Below are positions 57,530-64,000 of a stretch of DNA of 64,000 nt, one piece after another. The notes beneath the pieces are model-generated. The model saw nothing but the letters and a program-made list of their open reading frames with translations. It made no database searches and was not told where the DNA came from. Positions within the stretch are counted from its first letter, which is position 1, and each line of letters starts with the position of its first letter. The translations under genes were made by a program, and so were the position numbers. Origin of the DNA: Neoconidiobolus thromboides FSU 785 (Eukaryota > Entomophthoromycota > Entomophthoromycetes > Entomophthorales > Neoconidiobolaceae); assembly GCA_025603075.1 (NCBI GenBank), contig MU626342.1:1-64000 (forward strand), given 5' to 3'.

Positions 57530-60035
57530 ATGGCCACTCCATCAAGTCACTCAGAATCTAACGACGAAGATAGTATGCATTCAAGTAATTCAAAACATCT
57601 TCATAGTCCCAAAACTTTTATTAGTAATTTATTCAATGGTAATGATTTTTCTAAAATACCATTAAAATTGGATCATTGTTATCGACCATTATGGATCAAT
57701 CCAGTAGAATTGTCAATAACATTGGAGAAACATTCTCCTTTAGCTAAACCAGCTCAAGATTTTTTAGCTGCTATAGCAGAGCCTATATCAAGGTAAACTC
57801 ACGCAAAAAATTCAACGTTTTTTTATTTAAAAGGGTATTAATCTTTTTTGTTTATTTATTTATACAGACCAATGTTTATGTTAGAATATAAAATTACTTC
57901 TTATTCTTTATATGCTGCTTTTTCTATTGGTTTACAAGCTAATGATATTATTATTATGTTAAACAGATTGTCAAAGGTAACAAGATTTGATTATGTTATA
58001 TTTTTATTATATTTATGACTAATTGAGTTAGTCCGAAATCCAACCTTCAGTTGTAGAGTTTATTAACAAATGTTCATTAACCTTTTCAAAAGCTAAATTA
58101 GTATTAAAATTGAATCGATATTTTATTGAATCTGAAGATCAATTAGCATTAAAAAAATTATTATTAGATGAGATTATTCGAGATGCTTGTATTAATTTAT
58201 CAGATAATCAACAAGATAATAATAATAATAAAGATATTAATTTAATATCAACAGATAAGCCAAGTAATAAAGGTTTATTAGTAGCTGGTATACCAAATAA
58301 AATAAAAACAATGGAAGATAATAAAGAGAATATAGATGGAAATGAAAGTATTGAACTAGATATAAAAAAGATATTAGATAAGGAAGATGAAGAAGATGAA
58401 GAAGATATAAAACAACATGTTTATTCCTTTGAAATTGATAGTAAAAAAGTAGAAACTATAAAAAAACAATGCCAATTATTAGATTATCCATTATTAGAAG
58501 AATATGATTTTCGTAATGATACCATCAATACAAGCCTTGAAATAGAATTAAAACCCAATGTTACTTTAAGACCATATCAAGAAAAAAGCCTGAATAAAAA
58601 ATTTTCTAATGGTAGAGCAAGATCAGGGATTATTGTATTACCTTGTGGAGCTGGTAAAACATTAGTTGGTATTGCAGCTGCATGTACAATTAAAAAAAGT
58701 TGTTTGATATTATGTACATCAGCAGTCTCCGTTTCTCAATGGAAATCTGAATTATTAAAATGGTCCACAATTCAACCTGAAAAGGTAGCTACATTTACTT
58801 CTGGACATAAAGAATTTTATGCAGGCAAAATAGGAATTGTAATAACTACTTATTCAATGGTAGCTAATATTAAAAATCGATCTCATTCTTCTAAAAAAAT
58901 GATGGATTATTTACAAAATCAAGAATGGGGTTTATTATTGTTAGATGAAGTACATGTAGTACCAGCCAATATGTTTCGACAAGTAGTAAATAAAATCCAT
59001 TGTCATAGTAAATTAGGATTAACAGCTACTTTAGTAAGAGAAGATGATAAAATTACAGATTTAAATTTTTTAATTGGACCCAAATTATATGAAGCTAATT
59101 GGATGGAATTAGCATCTCAAGGTCATATTGCAAATGTAGAATGCGCTGAAGTTTGGTGTCCAATGACACGTGAATTTTATCGAGAATATTTACATGAATC
59201 CAGTCGTAAAAGAGCTTTGTTATATGCTATGAACCCAAGTAAATTTCAAGCATGTCAATATTTAATTCAATTACATGAATCTCGTGGGGATAAAATTATT
59301 GTGTTTTCCGATAATGTTTACGCTTTACAAGCCTATGCTTTAAAACTAAAAAAGCCTTTTATTTATGGAGCTACTTCTCAATTAGAAAGGATTCGTATAT
59401 TACAACAATTTAAATATAATCCTATGATTAATACGGTATTTTTATCAAAAGTTGGAGATACTTCAATTGATTTACCAGAAGCTACAGTATTAATTCAAAT
59501 TTCAGCTCATTATGGTTCAAGACGACAAGAAGCCCAAAGATTAGGACGAATTTTAAGAGCGAAAAAAAAAACACGAAATGTAACTTCTAAATTTAATGCA
59601 TTTTTTTATAGTTTAGTATCTAAAGATACAGTTGAAATGTATTATTCCGGTAAAAGACAACAATTCTTAATTGATCAAGGATATGCTTTTAAAATTATTA
59701 CTAAATTAGATGGTATTAATGAATTAGAAAATTTAGTTTATCCTACTCAATCCGATCAATTAGAGTTATTACAAACCGTATTAATGACTTCGGAAAAAGA
59801 TGGGGAATCTGAAGATGACAATTTTGATTTTGATTTTGATTTTGATTTTGATTTAGATAATTCAAATATGGATAGTTTAGAAGGAGATAACTTACCTCTA
59901 CCTAAAAGAATGTTGGGTTCAATGAAATCTTTAGCTGGAGCAGATTCAATGGCTTATATTGAATATAATAGACCTGTTGCTCATCAATTTAGAGATAAAG
60001 AAAACCAATTATTTCGCAAAAAGAGTAAAAAATAA
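57530..60035 (+). CDS. SSL2: TFIIH subunit XPB/Ssl2 DNA translocase, 3 exons
   Basis: 3'-5' SF2 helicase/translocase of TFIIH that opens promoters and repair bubbles. Starts ATG 57530 ([10 protein letters not shown]); two short introns (about 57,795-57,866 and 57,977-58,030) lead into a long last exon; total about 790 residues, as in human XPB. N-terminal: [16 protein letters not shown] and [12 protein letters not shown]. Helicase: LRPYQEKSL (Q-like), [11 protein letters not shown] (Walker A), [10 protein letters not shown] (DEVH box), [10 protein letters not shown] (RED motif), [12 protein letters not shown] and [13 protein letters not shown] (motif VI). A hexanucleotide TTTTGA repeat at about 59,822-59,855 encodes an acidic FDFDFD tract near the C-terminus. 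All catalytic motifs intact. Confidence 0.96.
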
Positions 60036-60216
60036 ATTGAGATGTATGTCAAGCAAATAATAATATTTCAATGTTATGTATAATAATTATTTATATTAAT
60101 AAAAAAGAAAAAAAAAGATTCTACTCTTATTATTTTTTTGTATTGTATTATATATTATATTAAATAAAATAAATAAAAATAAAATTTACTTAAAATCTTT
60201 TAATTTGATATTGAAT

Positions 60217-61028
60217 TTAAACAACTCGACGATTTTCAAAAAAGGATTTAAGATAAGTAATTTGCCAATAACAAATTCCAATTACAGAAATTATTTGAAA
60301 ATAAGTCCACCATTGAATTTTATTAGAGGTGACTTCAGCAACTATAAATAAATAATATTAATATGTTATTATTTATTATCATTATAATTATATTTTTATA
60401 TTATATATTATTACCTCTATTATGATAACCATCTCTATCAATAGAAGATTGAATTTGACCTTCAATTTTACTAATATATTCCTTCATTTTATCTAATTCT
60501 TGTTGAACCCATTGATGAGAGTCATCATCTAATAGTAAATAAATTAATTAGTAATAAAATTAATAAATTAAATATCATTAGCTTACTTTTTTTATCTTCC
60601 ATATTATTGTATTTTAATAGTTGAGGTACAAATACTAACTTTTTTTGTGTTAGTTGATTACCAAAACAATATTTATGATCCCCTGGATTCGAGGCATTAT
60701 ATGAATAATACGCATCTTTACGATCTGGGGTATGTTTTAACAATACATTAAATGGGTTAAAGAGCTACAATAAAATTAACGTATATTAATAATCCTCTTT
60801 TTCAAGTATTATAAATTATATTAAATAATACATATATATTATTTATTTTACCTTAAAATCAATAATTTGATCCCCGCCTTCAATAGCGTCATAAGATAAT
60901 AAAAATAAATCTAATTTTTCCATAGTAATATAATAACAATCCGTTTGATCTGCTTCCATTATAGTTCGAAAGCTAGTTAAGGAACATAATAATAAAGTAA
61001 TGCTAATAATAATAGTTTGAATTTTCAT
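60217..61028 (-). CDS. EMP24: p24 family cargo receptor, TMED2/Emp24 type, 4 exons
   Basis: Type I membrane protein of ER-Golgi COPI/COPII vesicles, and a receptor for GPI-anchored cargo. ATG 61028 (MKIQTIIISITLLLCSL, signal peptide); the frame upstream lacks an ATG. The GOLD domain has the Cys pair (DCYYITMEK and HKYCFGNQ). Exon 2 starts LFNPFNVLLKHTPD, exon 3 gives a coiled coil (WVQQELDKMKEYISKIEGQI), and exon 4 encodes the membrane anchor (WWTYFQIISVIGICYWQITY) and tail LKSFFENRRVV, matching the FFxxRRVV tail of TMED2 with COPII (FF) and COPI signals. Joins at AAG/CTC, A/AT and G/TT keep frame. Fits with PIG-M and GPI-type proteins in the window. Confidence 0.92.
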
Positions 61029-61490
61029 TGTTTTCTTTGTCTTATCTAAATCCAAAAATTAAATAATCTTTTTCAGCTCCTTTAATTGTAAGTTGAATTT
61101 CATTATTTTTATTAAGAGCTTGAATTTAATTGGTCTCTAAAAATATTGATGTGATAAAAACTAATTGGCGTTGAATTTGAACTTGTATTTTTTTAAAAAA
61201 ATCATAATTTTTGGTAAAGAAGGAATTTTTAATCTTTTAGAAATTTTTTAAAATCAATTTTTAGAACATTAAATAAATAATATATAATATTGACTTTAAC
61301 CTTAATATATTAATTGTCAATAACATTATTTTTGGATTTTTAAGTAATGTTTAGTATTTTTTTTTACTCATTAATATTTTATCTTACTAAAGCATCTATC
61401 CCTTTAAAATATGTTAAAGAAATAATTTACTCAATAGTAACAATAAATAAAAAAAAGAAGGTTTGCTACTGATATAGATCATAATCAACA
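61029..61490. other. intergenic, p24 promoter side
   Basis: AT-rich. Nothing further recognised. Confidence 0.5.
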
Positions 61491-61593
61491 TATGGGGATG
61501 TATTTTTTTGCTTAAGGATTTTACTAATGATTTTTCTACTTAAATAGTGCTTAAAAAATGGAAAAGTAATGAAACTAAAAAAGCATCCCCATA
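61491..61593 (+). mobile_element. MITE-like element, copy 10
   Basis: TATGGGGATGTATTTTTTTG to GCATCCCCATA, 103 bp, flanked by CAACA and TGTTG so that the palindrome extends slightly. Confidence 0.92.
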
Positions 61594-62239
61594 TGTTGAA
61601 TACATTATTTAACTACTGTATGATGACTTTAACAATTTAAGGGTTAAGGAGGTAGGAGAGTAAAGATATATTGAAAACTAACTCAAAATATTTAAAAGAA
61701 TAAAATATGTTTATAAACAATAATAAGCTCTCTACTCACCCTTTTTATTAATTTATTTAATAGCTTAATAGTCATGTTTTTATCCTATTATTTTTGTGTT
61801 TAACTAATATTTCTATCTATTTATTCTAAAAAACAAACTTGTATTTTTATTTTATATATTTTTATAAAATTTAGCCTATCCTTTTCAATAAAACTTATGA
61901 TCTCATGCTTTCTCTCCCTTGATAAAATAGATAAATTATTAAAATAAACCAATCTAATACTTAGAATAGAAGTATTCACCAAAAATTTCTACCAATTAAA
62001 TTAATCTATTGAATTACCAACTTTTATGATATCAATATCAAAAAAAATAAGGGTAAATTAAATTTATTTGAACTTTTTTCTCTAAAATTAATAAGTATTT
62101 TTTTTGTCCTATTAATTTAACCCATTATAAATTTTCATATTTTTATTATTTCTTTAAATTTGTATATATTTTTATTCTTTTATATATTCAAATACACAAA
62201 AATCAATTTATATAGTCTTCATATCAATCTTAATAAATT
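61594..62239. other. intergenic upstream of the F-box gene
   Basis: AT-rich with pyrimidine-rich stretches before the ATG. No gene seen. Confidence 0.5.
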
Positions 62240-63811
62240 ATGTCTGATAACAATGTTTGCACTGAACCACCTAATATGGTAAGAAATATGCCATTAAATA
62301 ACAATAGAAGATTACATTCTAGAGCTTATCCTCAACCACCTGTAAACTTACGACGACCAAGAGGTGTAAGCTCACCACAACCATTAAATCGTAATACCTT
62401 ATCGCCCACTTCATTAAGTATGTCAACATCTTCAACTACAGATAGTATCAATTTGACCTTATCACCAAGAGTTAATAATGGATTAAGACCTAACTTATCA
62501 CCACAAAGACCTAACTTAAGTCCATTAATTTCACCTGCTTCAACTACACAAGGAGGACCTATCCAATTGCCTACACCTATTAATATGGTAGATAGATTAA
62601 CTTCATTACCAAATAATAATCAACGTAATTTAAGTCCAATGCAACGTTTTTTAAACTTAGCAAGGAAATTATCCCCAAGGTCCAATCAAAATTCACAGCA
62701 ACTACAATCTATTGGTAATCGATTACAACAAGTAGAGAGATTAGGTAGTGAAAGACATTCATTTAATGGATATAGAAGATATAGTCCTTCATATGAAAAT
62801 AATCGACCTCAACCTTTATTTCCTAATAATATTAAAGATGCAGGAGATATTATGAATAAATTATTAGCTAGTAATCCACCAGCAAATAATCCATCTCCAG
62901 CTATGAGAAGAATTCGTAATTTAACACCTAAATTATTATTAAAATCTCCACCTAAAAATCAAAATAATAAAGTTAATGGAGTAAAGAAAGCAGGTGTTAT
63001 TGGTAGTTCACCTTTAAGTCAACCTCCATTAATGATTAATAATAATAATAATAATAATGAATCTCCAATTGATAAATTACCATTAGAATTATTAAATTTG
63101 ATTTTTTCAAAATTATATTCACCAAAAGATTTAATTAATTGTTCATTAGTATGTAAACGTTGGCAAGCACCAGCAAAAGATGCCCTAGATACTTTATTAA
63201 AAAATAAGCCATATGCTGATTTACCTATGTTACGTACATTAAGGAAAGGATTAAATGAAAAACAGAATAAGAGTATCCCTCAAATTGTTAATGAATTATC
63301 TATTGAATATTGTCAAAGTAATCCAAAAATTTATCAACAATTCTTACCCGATAATTCACCAGAAACAATGATATCTCATTTATTTTGGATCTTTTTATTT
63401 TTAGATAGAGAATTTCGAAATGGTAATAATAGAAGACTAAGCTGTGATTATTTTATTAAATTAGTTCATAATGGAATTTCAAATACAATTGATAAAAGTA
63501 CACTAAAGGTAATTAATTATATTATATATATATATGAATTTTAATTTTAATATCATATTAATTAACATTTATTTTATTATTATTCTATATAGTCTTTATA
63601 TCAAGATATTAAAGCAAATCCATTGATAATAGAAACGGAAGATAATTCTACAATTTATATAAGTAATGGTGGTGGTATGCAACAGTTTTTACCTCATCCA
63701 ATACGTAAATGGTGGCGTCGAATTACACATCGTAATTTAAATATTGAGGTAGCTGAATTAGATGCTTTATCCGATGTTGAAGAAGAAGATCCATTTCGAC
63801 CATTGGAATAA
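62240..63811 (+). CDS. F-box protein with disordered N-terminus, 2 exons
   Basis: Exon 1 is 62240-63508 and exon 2 is 63593-63811, joined in phase (TLK then SLYQD); about 495 residues. Residues 1-270 are low complexity, rich in Asn, Pro, Ser and Arg, with repeated LSPR/NLSP motifs that look like proline-directed phosphorylation sites, and an AAT-repeat poly-Asn run at about 63,036-63,060. The F-box IDKLPLELLNLIFSKLYSPK...SLVCKRW follows at about residues 277-315 and should bind Skp1 in an SCF ubiquitin ligase. A helical domain follows, and the C-terminus is acidic (DALSDVEEEDPF). The substrate-binding domain is not recognised. Intact, in contrast to the F-box-like relics elsewhere in the window. 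Confidence 0.8.
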
Positions 63812-64000
63812 AGAAAAGAGAAAGCGGAAGAGTGGAAATGAGTTTTGTGAGATTATGTTATTAATTTTTTTTAAATTTACCTAAAAGTGAGGAAAAAGAG
63901 AATATTTTATCTAGAGTATTATACTCAATTTTTGTTATTATCACCATATCATCATAGTCTCTTTTTCTTTTATTATATATATATTATATATAAGTATAGT

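Overview
The window reads as nuclear DNA of an AT-rich, intron-bearing fungus, most likely an early-diverging (zygomycete-grade) lineage; I cannot name the species. Evidence: genes are split by many short introns (about 40-70 nt, GT...AG with CTAAT/CTGAC-like branch sites); there is a poly-HAMP group III hybrid histidine kinase typical of fungi; there is a C2-WW-WW-WW-HECT Rsp5-type ligase; and there are GPI-type secreted cysteine-rich proteins and a chitinase-like GH18 end. TAA, TAG and TGA all act as stops.

Layout. 1-2.0 kb: the 3' end of a GH18 gene and a RING/coiled-coil protein resembling Zip3/HEI10/RNF212. 2.2-7.1 kb: a diverged tandem duplication carrying two secreted cysteine-rich paralogues. 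8.2-9.6 kb: GPI mannosyltransferase PIG-M. 10.3-11.7 kb: a decayed F-box-like gene. 13.1-25 kb: a dense housekeeping block of exportin-1, SGT co-chaperone, SEC22, FAM32A and Rsp5/NEDD4 ligase. 25.4-30 kb: the histidine kinase with about ten HAMP-type repeats. 30-33.5 kb: gene-poor, with a second F-box-like relic. 54.2-63.8 kb: a bHLH factor, TFIIH helicase XPB/Ssl2, p24 protein TMED2/Emp24 and an F-box protein.

Between about 33.6 and 52.5 kb lies a foreign, intron-less, visibly GC-richer block with hallmark genes of nucleocytoplasmic large DNA viruses (Nucleocytoviricota): RNA polymerase subunits 1 and 2, a D6/D11-type SNF2 helicase, an mRNA capping enzyme, a D5-type SF3 helicase, family B DNA polymerase, and several genes I do not recognise. 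Most are broken by stops and frameshifts, and two long frames have lost catalytic residues, so this is an endogenous, inactivated viral segment. It keeps viral gene architecture: a shared upstream motif (core AATTGAAGA) 26-33 nt before four start codons, and inverted repeats at all three convergent gene junctions. An intact secreted protein resembling NucA/NucB deoxyribonucleases sits among the viral genes with the same signals. A host-like AT-rich stretch (about 41.9-43.8 kb) interrupts the block.

A short terminal-inverted-repeat element of about 103 bp (consensus end TATGGGGATG) occurs about a dozen times across the window, including one copy in a pseudogene inside the viral block and one pair forming a perfect 87-bp-arm palindrome.
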